Source of the DNA: a virus
Virus record (IMG/VR): IMGVR_UViG_3300005617_000284
Span: 1-26,921 of that record
Direction: 5' to 3' (one strand)
Length of the DNA: 26,921 nt
The translations under genes and the position numbers were made by a program. The notes below the pieces were generated by a model that saw only the letters and a program-made list of their open reading frames with translations, did not search any database and had not been told where the DNA came from. Positions within the stretch are counted from its first letter, which is position 1; each line of letters starts with the position of its first letter. This document shows positions 1 through 5,572 of this stretch, piece by piece.

Positions 1-172
1 GGATGCTCTCGCCCAGCCAGTGCACATTCCAGCCCGGATACCGCTTCTCGAGATCCTGGCAGGCCTGCAGGGCGCCGTCGGGCCAGCGGAGCCGCTCGGC
101 GAGCAGAACCTTGTTCTGTGCACGGAGCGCACGGTCGGATGGCCATTTCGGGGCCGGAGGCGTCGGCATCAC
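1..172 (-). CDS. Partial hypothetical protein, cut by the left window edge
   Basis: The minus strand is open from a GTG at 172 to the window edge, giving about 57 residues that begin V-M-P-T-P-P-A-P-K-W-P. It continues as a charged helical stretch rich in Trp, Arg and Glu (RLRWPDGALQACQDLEKRYP, then GWNVHWLGE). An AAGGAG Shine-Dalgarno sequence lies 8 nt before this GTG, which is why it is preferred over the GTG at 181 (overlapped by the SD) and the ATG at 169. I recognise the general look of small actinobacterial proteins with a WP.GAL..C..LE..YPGW pattern, but no function can be given. It is divergent from the HTH gene at 339, and the two share the 173-338 control region. The C-terminus is not in the window. 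Confidence 0.6.
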   Translation of the reverse strand, partial: MMPTPPAPKWPSDRALRAQNKVLLAERLRWPDGALQACQDLEKRYPGWNVHWLGESI

Positions 173-260
173 GACGATCACTCCTTCGCTGCGGTCGAAG
201 GGCGGGACTCCGGGCCGGGGCCGCAGTGCCAGCCGACCCGGAGCGCCTAAGCCACGGACG

Positions 261-285
261 GTACACGTGTGCACGGTACGTGTAC
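261..285. promoter_or_regulatory. Perfect 8-bp inverted repeat, operator candidate
   Basis: GTACACGT (261-268) and ACGTGTAC (278-285) are exact inverted repeats separated by 9 bp, with a second small palindrome GTGCAC in the centre. The site lies between two divergent genes, 89 bp from the nearest coding start on the left and 53 bp on the right. Size and spacing suit a dimeric repressor or an autoregulating HTH protein. The binding protein is not known; the HTH protein encoded at 339 is one candidate. Confidence 0.45.
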
Positions 286-326
286 ATGGAGTCACCCGTT
301 TTCACATACTGTGCATACGCGCCTCA

Positions 327-332
327 TACGTT
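327..332 (+). promoter_or_regulatory. TACGTT -10 box of a leaderless gene
   Basis: TACGTT fits the actinobacterial TANNNT -10 consensus and ends 6 nt before the ATG at 339, so transcription would start at or next to the A of the start codon. No Shine-Dalgarno sequence is seen before that ATG, which supports leaderless translation. A second TANNNT match, TACTGT at 307-312, could give a short leader instead. No convincing -35 is visible. Confidence 0.45.
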
Positions 333-338
333 CAGCTC

Positions 339-542
339 ATGCCGAAGGTGCAGCTCATGGGCGCGTGGGAGATCCGACAGCGCCTCGGCTATTCACGCGG
401 ATGGGTGGAAAGGCTGATCAGCCGCCGCGACTTTCCCGAGCCGTACGCGGTACTCCGCATGGGCAGCGTCTGGGACGCCGGGGACGTCGAGGCGTGGATC
501 CGCGAGCACCGGCCGGAGCTGGACGAGCCCGACGAGGGCTGA
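339..542 (+). CDS. Small HTH DNA-binding protein, excisionase/AlpA-like
   Basis: This 67-residue protein has the layout of a MerR-type/HTH_17 (AlpA or Xis-like) winged helix. It contains WEIRQRLGYSRGWVERLISR (about residues 10-29) as helix-turn-helix, then DFPEPYAVLRMGSVWDAGDV as the wing, and an acidic C-terminal helix WIREHRPELDEPDEG. Such proteins act as excisionases, directionality factors or small transcription regulators. The ATG at 339 is chosen because the HTH starts right after it and because TACGTT sits 6 nt upstream; the open frame further upstream looks non-coding. It faces the minus late operon and ends just before a bidirectional terminator. Whether it is an excisionase or a regulator cannot be told, because no integrase is in view. 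Confidence 0.72.
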   Translation: MPKVQLMGAWEIRQRLGYSRGWVERLISRRDFPEPYAVLRMGSVWDAGDVEAWIREHRPELDEPDEG

Positions 543-556
543 CCCCCGGACACGAA

Positions 557-588
557 GAAAGCCGCCCTCCCGGAGGAGGGCGGCTTCT
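557..588. terminator. Bidirectional intrinsic terminator
   Basis: A perfect 10-bp GC stem GCCGCCCTCC (561-570) / GGAGGGCGGC (575-584) with a CGGA tetraloop is flanked by AGAAA on the left and TTCTCT on the right. It lies between the convergent stops of the HTH gene (542, plus) and the last lysis-region gene (622, minus), so it can end both transcripts. Confidence 0.8.
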
Positions 589-621
589 CTATGTGCTCCC
601 GGCTGGCCGGGGTGATCGGGG

Positions 622-855
622 TTACTGCATGAGGTGCTGCGGGGGAATCGGGTCGGAGCCGTTCACCGTCCCGGTGTTGCGGGCGAAGTAGACGCCGACC
701 GCGGTCATGATGCCGAGGCCGACCGCGCCGCCGATCAGGCCGGCCCAGCCTTCCTGCGAGGTGGGCTTATCGCCGTTGATCAGCGCGGCCCAGACGGCGG
801 ATACGGCAGCACCAGCGCCGGCCACGACGGCTTTCTTGATGCGCGCGAGGTTCAT
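622..855 (-). CDS. Two-helix small membrane protein, putative holin
   Basis: The protein has 77 residues. After a basic start (MNLARIKK) there is a hydrophobic stretch at about residues 9-26 (VVAGAGAAVSAVWAALI), a polar loop with NGDKPTSQEG, and a second helix at about 38-57 (GLIGGAVGLGIMTAVGVYFA), then a short polar tail. Size, two-helix topology and location at the end of the lysis region fit a class II holin, which would release the endolysin through the inner membrane. The ATG at 855 has GGAGG 4-5 nt upstream; the frame continues further upstream but without a ribosome site. It is the last gene of the minus operon before the terminator at 557-588. It could also be an unrelated small membrane protein. 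Confidence 0.65.
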   Translation of the reverse strand: MNLARIKKAVVAGAGAAVSAVWAALINGDKPTSQEGWAGLIGGAVGLGIMTAVGVYFARNTGTVNGSDPIPPQHLMQ

Positions 856-874
856 GGTTCCTCCGAACATGCGT

Positions 875-880
875 TCTAAT
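875..880 (+). promoter_or_regulatory. TCTAAT -10-like hexamer of a leaderless gene
   Basis: TCTAAT lies 6 nt (GAGGGG) before the ATG at 887. It deviates from TANNNT at position 2 but keeps the same spacing, and the same GGGG before ATG, as the clear cases at 4044 and 11889. The GAGGGG itself is too close to the ATG to serve as a normal ribosome site. Confidence 0.3.
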
Positions 881-886
881 GAGGGG

Positions 887-1165
887 ATGGAGCGGGTCGA
901 CCTGACACGGCTGGACGGCACGACCCGGCATCAGACCTGGCGGTGTGGCTGGGTGTACGGGCCGTTCGTCACGCACGTCTGTGTGGGTGAGCTGGCCGAT
1001 GGCAGGTGGTTCGCCGAGCGGTACGGCCGGGCAGCGTCGGTGCGGGACCTGCGCGAGGGTGCGTGCGTGTACGCGGGACCGGACGCCGAGCACTACGCGC
1101 GGGGCACGGCGCGGCGGTGGATGCGGACCGTCGGCGGGGAGTGGGTGGAGGCGCCAAGCCCGTGA
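887..1165 (+). CDS. Hypothetical small soluble protein, moron-like
   Basis: This 92-residue protein is rich in aromatic and charged residues, with no membrane segment. A beta-like first half contains RHQTWRCGWVYGPFVTHVCV and ELADGRWFAERYGRAASV; a second half has DLREGACVYAGPDAEHYARG and ends in EWVEAPSP. The alternating hydrophobic pattern and normal third-position GC suggest a real gene. The gene is on the plus strand, divergent by 31 bp from the holin-like gene and against the direction of the late operon, with a -10-like box 6 nt before the ATG. This is the arrangement of a moron expressed independently of late genes. No function is recognised. Confidence 0.6.
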   Translation: MERVDLTRLDGTTRHQTWRCGWVYGPFVTHVCVGELADGRWFAERYGRAASVRDLREGACVYAGPDAEHYARGTARRWMRTVGGEWVEAPSP

Positions 1166-1174
1166 CCTGCGGCG

Positions 1175-1180
1175 TATGGT
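1175..1180 (+). promoter_or_regulatory. TATGGT -10 box upstream of a structured intergenic segment
   Basis: TATGGT matches TANNNT and is identical to the box in front of the plus-strand gene at 4056. Here no ATG follows at 6-7 nt; a start near 1187 would give a transcript into the hairpin-rich segment. There is no clear -35. Confidence 0.3.
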
Positions 1181-1186
1181 CCGTTC

Positions 1187-1447
1187 GGTCGGATCGGATC
1201 GCCCGATCAGGTGGCACATATTCAGGCGCTTGCACCTGAATTTTCAGGGTGTCACGCTGGTGGGGTCAGCGAGGGCAGCGGGTGGTGCCGGCCGGTAGCT
1301 GAACGGCGAAGCCGCTGGGCCGGCCCGACGGGGCGAACCGCAGGCGAGTGTGGGGGCTTGGATCCCCCCGGTGGGCCGCTACCGAGCGACGGCGGGAGTG
1401 CGGCGAGCAAGCGCGTGAGGGCCTGGCGGTCACCAACCGCCGGGCCC
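1187..1447 (+). ncRNA. Putative structured non-coding RNA or complex regulatory segment
   Basis: The stretch between the stop at 1165 and the stop of the minus gene at 1457 has no convincing coding frame but many nested inverted repeats. These are GATCGG/CCGATC (1192-1197/1203-1208), TTCAGG/CCTGAA/TTCAGG (1221-1248), GCCGGCC/GGCCGGC (1287-1293/1318-1324) enclosing CGGC-GAA-GCCG, GGGGG/CCCCC (1352-1356/1364-1368) and CGGT/ACCG (1369-1384). The last is a 12-bp stem at 1419-1447. In that final stem the only non-Watson-Crick position is U1424-G1442, a wobble pair in plus-strand RNA but a C-A mismatch in minus-strand RNA, which favours a plus-strand transcript. A 92-codon plus frame crosses the region but shows no family. 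The RNA is inferred only. Confidence 0.35.
1419..1447. terminator. GC-rich 12-bp stem-loop, possible terminator
   Basis: GGGCCTGGCGGT (1419-1430) pairs with ACCGCCGGGCCC (1436-1447) around a CACCA loop. It could end the putative plus-strand RNA or, on the minus strand, lie 10 nt past the stop of the gene at 1457. There is no T-tract on either side, so efficiency is uncertain. Confidence 0.4.
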
Positions 1448-1456
1448 TGCGTGCGT

Positions 1457-1738
1457 TCACCGCTCCGGGCAGCCGAAGCTGACCCGTAGCTTGTGGATCT
1501 CCGCGGCCACCTTCTCGCCGAGCTCCGTCGTCGGCTTCGGCGGCCCCTCGTACGCCTCGTCGAGGTCGGACAGCAGGGCACACCAGCGCCGGTCGGACTC
1601 GACCCGGACCGCCGCGGCGCGCCGCTCGGCCTGCTTCTGCACGAAGGTCGTGTAGCCCACGCCCGCGAACGAGACCACCAGCACCGCCACGAACGCCAAC
1701 GTGATCGCGTACCAGAACCGCACGTACGGCGTGCTCAC
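1457..1738 (-). CDS. Small single-span membrane protein of the lysis region
   Basis: This 93-residue protein has one strong N-terminal transmembrane helix (about residues 9-28, WYAITLAFVAVLVVSFAGVG). A charged, probably coiled-coil region follows (FVQKQAERRAAAVRVESDRR) and then a soluble tail with CALLSDLDEAYEG and a late Cys. The two Cys (about residues 53 and 90) could pair if the tail is outside the membrane. It starts at a GTG overlapping the upstream stop (GTGA, 1735-1738), so it is probably translationally coupled to the preceding membrane protein. Possible roles are accessory holin, spanin-like factor or lysis regulator. The topology resembles an Rz-like i-spanin, but the host would be Gram-positive with no outer membrane to fuse, so that is unlikely unless it is mycolate-bearing. 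Confidence 0.65.
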   Translation of the reverse strand: MSTPYVRFWYAITLAFVAVLVVSFAGVGYTTFVQKQAERRAAAVRVESDRRWCALLSDLDEAYEGPPKPTTELGEKVAAEIHKLRVSFGCPER

Positions 1739-1995
1739 GGCTCACCCTCCGCCGAGGAGGACGAACGCGAGGGCGATCCCGACCGCGGCGAGGACGACGA
1801 CCGACCACGACCAGCGCCGCTCGAAGGCCGCAGCTGCCACACCCGGATGCCGCCCGCTATGCCCAGCAGGCCCATGCAGGTGGTGAGCAGCTGCCCGTTC
1901 ACGTGCCCGCTGACGATCTGATACGTGATCCCGCCCAGGCCCACCAGCACGCAGCCCGCGTCCCGGACGTACCCAATCAGCTTCTCGGGGCTCAC
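1735..1995 (-). CDS. Small holin-like membrane protein with Arg/Ser tail
   Basis: The 86-residue protein has a short N-terminus (MSPEKLIGYVRDA), hydrophobic helix 1 at about residues 13-28 (AGCVLVGLGGITYQIV), a short polar turn SGHVNGQ, and helix 2 at about 35-50 (LLTTCMGLLGIAGGIRV). A low-complexity tail very rich in Arg and Ser follows, ending EGEP. Two helices and a highly charged C-terminal tail are typical of phage holins. It starts 5 nt after the endolysin stop at a GTG without a clear ribosome site, so coupling to endolysin translation is likely, and its end overlaps the next gene by GTGA. Holin is the best guess, shared with the proteins at 622 and 1457. Confidence 0.65.
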   Translation of the reverse strand: MSPEKLIGYVRDAGCVLVGLGGITYQIVSGHVNGQLLTTCMGLLGIAGGIRVWQLRPSSGAGRGRSSSSPRSGSPSRSSSSAEGEP

Positions 1996-2000
1996 TCACG

Positions 2001-2837
2001 TCACGCGGCCGGCCGGTCGACCAGGATCCGCAGGGCGCCGATGATCGCATCCTGCAGCTCGGCCTCGGTGACGGCCGCCGGGAGCGGCAGCAGCGGGGCC
2101 AGCGCGGCGGCGAGCGCGGTCACATCGACCGTGGCCGGCTGGGCCACGGCGGTGCGGACGGCCTGTACGCCGGCGGCGATCGCCGTGACGTCGCTCTGCA
2201 GGGCCTGCAGGTTCTGCCAGGTGTAGGTGCGATCCGCGCCGGGGCTGCGCGGGTAGCTGGAGTTCAGCGCGGCGTCACCCACGGGGCTGTGCTGGCCGCC
2301 GCCGCTGGCCCACGCCGCGTTCGTGATCAGCGCGTCGAGCCGCGCTTCGATCCAGTCCTTGTCGTCGGCGGAGAGCGACACGAGATCCTCCAGGCGGTAG
2401 TCGAAGCTGGTGTTGTTGTCGGCGGCCTGGGTGAACTGGCCGGTGAAGTGGATGTGCTCGGTGTGCGCGGACGCGCCGGTGTATGTCTCGCCCGCCCAGC
2501 CGTTCGACGCCCGGTAGATCTTCCGGTTGTAGATGAGGTAGCGCAGGACGTTCGAGACGCCGGGCAGCGCGCGGATGTGGTCGACGACCTGCTGCGCGGT
2601 CACCCCGGGCGTGCGCAGGTCGGAGTCCATGTCCCAGGCTCGGACCTCGGGGGTCGAGTCCGGGTCGCCGTTCCACTCCGGCGTCGAGCCTGCGGTGTCG
2701 TCGGGGTTGTGGCTGCTCGTCTCGGCCTGGTGGGCGGCGTCGCCGATCGTGCCGTCGCTGGCCTTGTCCCGGCCAGGGAAGGCCGCGTTGACCTGGTTGC
2801 GCAGGTTCTGCAGGCCGAGGGTGAGGATCCAGCCCAT
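2001..2837 (-). CDS. Endolysin, M15-like zinc peptidase
   Basis: This 278-residue protein has an N-terminal domain with the zinc-site pattern of M15 (D-Ala-D-Ala carboxypeptidase or L-Ala-D-Glu endopeptidase) enzymes. His43 lies in SSHNPDD, Asp69 in VRAWDMDSD, and His128/His130 in AHTEHIHF, with a conserved Trp nearby. It is expected to cut peptidoglycan stem peptides at lysis. The second half (residues about 155-278) is helical and Ala-rich with a WQNLQALQSDV coiled segment and is not a known wall-binding domain; it may serve for oligomerisation or tail association. The ATG at 2837 has GGGAGG 4 nt upstream. It is followed directly by holin-like genes, the normal lysis-cassette order. No signal peptide is seen, consistent with holin-dependent release. 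Confidence 0.8.
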   Translation of the reverse strand: MGWILTLGLQNLRNQVNAAFPGRDKASDGTIGDAAHQAETSSHNPDDTAGSTPEWNGDPDSTPEVRAWDMDSDLRTPGVTAQQVVDHIRALPGVSNVLRYLIYNRKIYRASNGWAGETYTGASAHTEHIHFTGQFTQAADNNTSFDYRLEDLVSLSADDKDWIEARLDALITNAAWASGGGQHSPVGDAALNSSYPRSPGADRTYTWQNLQALQSDVTAIAAGVQAVRTAVAQPATVDVTALAAALAPLLPLPAAVTEAELQDAIIGALRILVDRPAA

Positions 2838-2849
2838 GGGTCCTCCCTT

Positions 2850-3449
2850 CTAGACGGGGTAGACGATGCTGCCGGAGATGTAGTCGGACGCCGCCCACGT
2901 CCACGGGACAGTGGCCCCGACGATCCCGGAGTTGGTGACCATGCCGAGAAACGAACCACCGCCGGCGTCGAGGTAGCAGGTGCCGGCCGAGAAGGCGCCG
3001 CTCGAACTGTCGGCGAGTTGGATGGTCCCGACGGCCGGATGCAGGGAAGACCCGAACGGCGTCGCCCCGGTGACCGGCACGGAGACCTGGTAGTTACCGG
3101 TGCCCGCCGCGACACCGCTCGTCCCGAACTTGAAGAAGAAGGTATAGGCGATCGAGTCCGGGAAGTACGTGTAGAAGCCCGTCGCCGTGCTGCCGGTGCC
3201 CAGCGTCGGCGATGTGCCGGTCGACGTCAGCGTCGGCGTGATGGTGGACGAGCGGGACGAGCAGACGGGCTTCCAGGCGCCGAAGTCGAACTTCTGCACC
3301 TTGTGGGTGTCGGTCTCGTAGATGTGCATCCCTGTGGGCGGGCTCGACGGGCGCGTCCCCGACGTGCACGGCACGATCGTCTGCTGCAGCAGCGGGTTGA
3401 AGTAGGTGGACGCGCCCGGCACATCACCGGTGACCAACAGGGTGTACAT
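2850..3449 (-). CDS. Tail-tip or fibre-like structural protein
   Basis: The 199-residue protein is beta-rich, with many Ser, Thr and Gly and few charges. It has a Tyr/Phe-rich middle (GFYTYFPDSIAYTFFFKFG) and a repeated alternating pattern down to the C-terminal DYISGSIVYPV. Composition, and the place between tail-tip genes and endolysin, suggest a virion surface or receptor-contact protein. No family name can be given. The ATG at 3449 shares its A with the upstream stop (TGATG), so it is translationally coupled to the gene at 3449-4021. Three Cys residues are spread out and form no clear metal motif. Confidence 0.6.
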   Translation of the reverse strand: MYTLLVTGDVPGASTYFNPLLQQTIVPCTSGTRPSSPPTGMHIYETDTHKVQKFDFGAWKPVCSSRSSTITPTLTSTGTSPTLGTGSTATGFYTYFPDSIAYTFFFKFGTSGVAAGTGNYQVSVPVTGATPFGSSLHPAVGTIQLADSSSGAFSAGTCYLDAGGGSFLGMVTNSGIVGATVPWTWAASDYISGSIVYPV

Positions 3450-4021
3450 CAGGCTCCCATCCCGTCGACGAAAGCGCGGACGTTGGCGACGACCTGCGCG
3501 CCGATCTGCCGCGCCGCCGCCTGCTCGTACTGTTCGTCGCCGGTGCGGCAGGCCCAGTGCACGTCCACGAACACGCACGCCCAGCCGGTCTGACCCGCCC
3601 GGGCTGCGGCCCGGGCGACCGGGTCGAGGCCCGGCCCGATCGCGAGCTTCGCGACCATGTCGCCGTGCTTGATCGGCCTGTGGCAGCCGGGGCACAGCTG
3701 GCCGATCGCCTGCGGATCGGGCGGGCCGGGGCTGTTCGCGTCGGGCGCGGCTGCGATGTAGCCCTCGATCTCGGTGATGTGGATCAGCTGGCCCATGCCG
3801 TCGACCCGGGCGAAGAGCACGTCGTCGTCGTCCGGGAGGTTCCCGAGGCCGCGGCGGATCGCGTAGCCCTGCGCGCGCGGGTCGCCGGGGTTGTCGCGCC
3901 AGGAGACGCCGTCGCCGAGCCGGTCGTACCAGTCGACGACGTCGGCCTGGTGCCCACCCAGCTCCGCGGCGTCGTGGCGTAGCCGAACCTTCTTGCCCGC
4001 GTACGGGCTGGGATCGCGCAT
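3449..4021 (-). CDS. Hypothetical protein with zinc-ribbon-like C-terminus
   Basis: This protein has 190 residues. The N-terminal part has a small basic beta domain (PYAGKKVRLRHDAAELGGHQ, then DVVDWYDRLG). A middle acidic segment (LPDDDDVLFARVDGMGQLIH) is followed by a C-terminal putative metal site: CPGCHRPI, then HGDMVAKLAIGPG, then VHWACR. The CxxCH...HWxC arrangement suggests a structural zinc site. Its place after the tail hub and before the tail-tip protein suggests a tail accessory or assembly role, but this is inference. The ATG at 4021 is the best start, as the frame upstream runs into the divergent plus-strand gene's promoter. A GAGAGG sequence lies about 11 nt upstream, a rather long spacing, so the start is not certain. 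Confidence 0.6.
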   Translation of the reverse strand: MRDPSPYAGKKVRLRHDAAELGGHQADVVDWYDRLGDGVSWRDNPGDPRAQGYAIRRGLGNLPDDDDVLFARVDGMGQLIHITEIEGYIAAAPDANSPGPPDPQAIGQLCPGCHRPIKHGDMVAKLAIGPGLDPVARAAARAGQTGWACVFVDVHWACRTGDEQYEQAAARQIGAQVVANVRAFVDGMGA

Positions 4022-4043
4022 GCAGCGGCCCGCCTCTCGGTCG

Positions 4044-4049
4044 TATGGT
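4044..4049 (+). promoter_or_regulatory. TATGGT -10 box of a leaderless gene
   Basis: TATGGT fits TANNNT and ends 6 nt (TCGGGG) before the ATG at 4056. The TCGGGG gives no normally spaced ribosome site, so a leaderless mRNA starting at or next to the ATG is likely. It lies in the 34-bp divergent gap with the minus gene starting at 4021. Confidence 0.5.
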
Positions 4050-4055
4050 TCGGGG

Positions 4056-4274
4056 ATGACGGATCGGGAGGCACTGCTGGCGCTGCTGGCACGCTTCGGG
4101 CTAAAGCCGTTTACCGGCACTGAGGCCGATGGCTGGTCGAACCTGGATGCGCCAAAGGCGAACCAGGTCATGCTGGTCGCGCATGTCGGCGGCGTAGAGG
4201 GCTACAGCGACTTCCACGCCAGGTTCGCCTTTGACGCCAATGGCAAGTTCGAGGACCTCGGCATCTGGGAGTAG
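4056..4274 (+). CDS. Small acidic hypothetical protein, moron-like
   Basis: The 72-residue soluble protein begins with a helix (MTDREALLALLARFGLKPF) and continues with a predicted beta part that includes NQVMLVAHVGGVEGYSDFHA and ends with ARFAFDANGKFEDLGIWE. Alternating hydrophobic residues and the well-formed ends suggest a real alpha/beta mini-protein. It is on the plus strand, wedged between two tail genes of the minus operon, 34 bp from the divergent start at 4021 and 8 bp from the convergent stop at 4283. The TATGGT box 6 nt before the ATG points to its own leaderless transcript. Its slightly lower G+C than neighbouring tail genes fits later acquisition. Function unknown; the N-terminal helix and beta sheet could suit an inhibitor or immunity-type protein, but nothing proves it. 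Confidence 0.65.
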   Translation: MTDREALLALLARFGLKPFTGTEADGWSNLDAPKANQVMLVAHVGGVEGYSDFHARFAFDANGKFEDLGIWE

Positions 4275-4282
4275 GCGCCCCG

Positions 4283-5572
4283 TCAGTAAGCGATTGCGTT
4301 TTGGCCGACGCGGCCGAGGATCGGGTCGCCGACCGTGAAGAAGCTGTACCGGTCGGCGTCCTGCAGGACGAACGCCGAATCCCAGGCCGTGCCCTCCGAC
4401 GACATCTCGATGCCCCGGATGAAACACGACTTCTCGATCGCCGAGCCGCCGCCTTTCGGCCGTCGCCGCACCGTGACCCGATCCGAGAACCGCGCCCCGA
4501 GCAGCAGCGGCCAGACCACCGCCTCGAGCGCCGGGTCCGGGCGGCGGAAGGAGATTTTCGAGAAGCGCCGGCGGGGCTGCGCGAACTGGTACAGCACCCA
4601 TTGCGCCCACTGCAGCGCGATCGCGTCGGACTGCACGAGCAGGTCATCACGCGTGTGGGTTTTGCGCAGGTACCGGCCCGTCGACGCCGAATCCTCGACG
4701 TGCTGCAAGGTGCCGCCGACCGCGGTCGCGTCGACGGAGTTGACCAGCGTCTCGTCCGGTGTCGTCGTCGTCAGGTCGGCGTACGGCAGCTCACCCGAGA
4801 TCAGGTAGCCCGCCGGGTCGTCACCGAACAGGGCCTGGCTCGTGGTCGCCCGCGAATCGGTGAGGACGAAGCGGCGGTTGCGGAAGACGACCCAGCCCTG
4901 CCGGTCCATGTACAGCGAGCCCTGCTCGGAGTCCTGCACGACCTGCATCTCTCCCAGCATGCCGCCGTCGAGCGTCGTCGCCTGCAACGTCGTGTCACCG
5001 GTTGAGATGTCCCGGTCCGTCGACGGCCAGCCGTAGACGTCGAGGATCCGGGTGATCCGCGCGCCCGAATCCTCACCGGCGCCGACCGCGCCGACCGCGG
5101 TACGGCTCTCGGCCTGGAACACCTTGAAAGCGTCCGTCGCGGTCAGCGTGCACGTCGACCAGAACGGGCCGTCGTAGTCGGTCTTCCAGTCGTCGGCGAG
5201 ACCGTAGTACAGCGGGTAGTCGATACCCGCCCACGTGCCGACGATCCGCACCCGCACCATCGGCGTCAGCAGCGTCTGCCCCGCCACCACGTACGGGCCG
5301 GCCAGGTTGTCCGGGTCGAATCGCCGGTCGCCGTCGTTGAGGACGATCGAGCAGGTACCGGCGTCGTACCGCAGGGTCGGGTCGTCGCCGTTGGTCGCGC
5401 CGATCCGGAACGACCAGGAGCGCAGGTAGTCGGTGATCTCCGTCCACACCGTGTCCGGGCCGATCTGGTTGACCGTGCCCACCTGGCCGAGCGTCGGATG
5501 CCCGACGGTGAAGTACGAGCCGCTCGTTGGCGTGCTGAAGCCGACGTAGACCCGGATCGTGGGCAGGGGCAT
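4283..5572 (-). CDS. Minor tail protein, tail hub/distal tail type
   Basis: This 429-residue protein begins MPLPTIRVYVGFSTP, followed by WTEITDYLRSWSFRIG and TCSIVLNDGDRRFDP. This is the pattern of actinophage minor tail proteins that resemble baseplate-hub (gp27/Dit-Tal) domains, where an early D-R-x-F/Y-D-P segment is common. Its position directly after the tape measure gene in transcription order agrees. The middle part is mixed alpha/beta with YADLTTTTPDETLVNSVDAT; the C-terminus ends FTVGDPILGRVGQNAIAY. The ATG at 5572 abuts the tape measure stop (5573). It probably joins the tail tube to the tip complex. The GDP.LG element appears both near the N-terminus (GHPTLGQVG) and at the C-terminus (GDPILGRVG), a small internal similarity. 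Confidence 0.75.
   Translation of the reverse strand: MPLPTIRVYVGFSTPTSGSYFTVGHPTLGQVGTVNQIGPDTVWTEITDYLRSWSFRIGATNGDDPTLRYDAGTCSIVLNDGDRRFDPDNLAGPYVVAGQTLLTPMVRVRIVGTWAGIDYPLYYGLADDWKTDYDGPFWSTCTLTATDAFKVFQAESRTAVGAVGAGEDSGARITRILDVYGWPSTDRDISTGDTTLQATTLDGGMLGEMQVVQDSEQGSLYMDRQGWVVFRNRRFVLTDSRATTSQALFGDDPAGYLISGELPYADLTTTTPDETLVNSVDATAVGGTLQHVEDSASTGRYLRKTHTRDDLLVQSDAIALQWAQWVLYQFAQPRRRFSKISFRRPDPALEAVVWPLLLGARFSDRVTVRRRPKGGGSAIEKSCFIRGIEMSSEGTAWDSAFVLQDADRYSFFTVGDPILGRVGQNAIAY

Noticed and set aside
1208-1255. attP or attachment site for a serine integrase
   Set aside because: The palindromes are suggestive, but no integrase is in the window and no tRNA 3' end or duplicated core is visible.
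1211-1489. A 92-codon plus-strand frame in the hairpin-rich segment
   Set aside because: Composition is Gly/Arg/Pro/Ser without pattern, no ribosome site was found, and it overlaps the end of a real minus gene; a structured RNA seemed likelier but remains unproven.
1457-1738. Rz-type i-spanin
   Set aside because: The topology fits, but an actinomycete host lacks a Gram-negative outer membrane and no o-spanin lipoprotein signal is found nearby.
2289-3593. A 434-codon plus-strand open frame opposite endolysin and tail-tip genes
   Set aside because: It has shadow-type composition and crosses the boundary of two well-supported minus genes.
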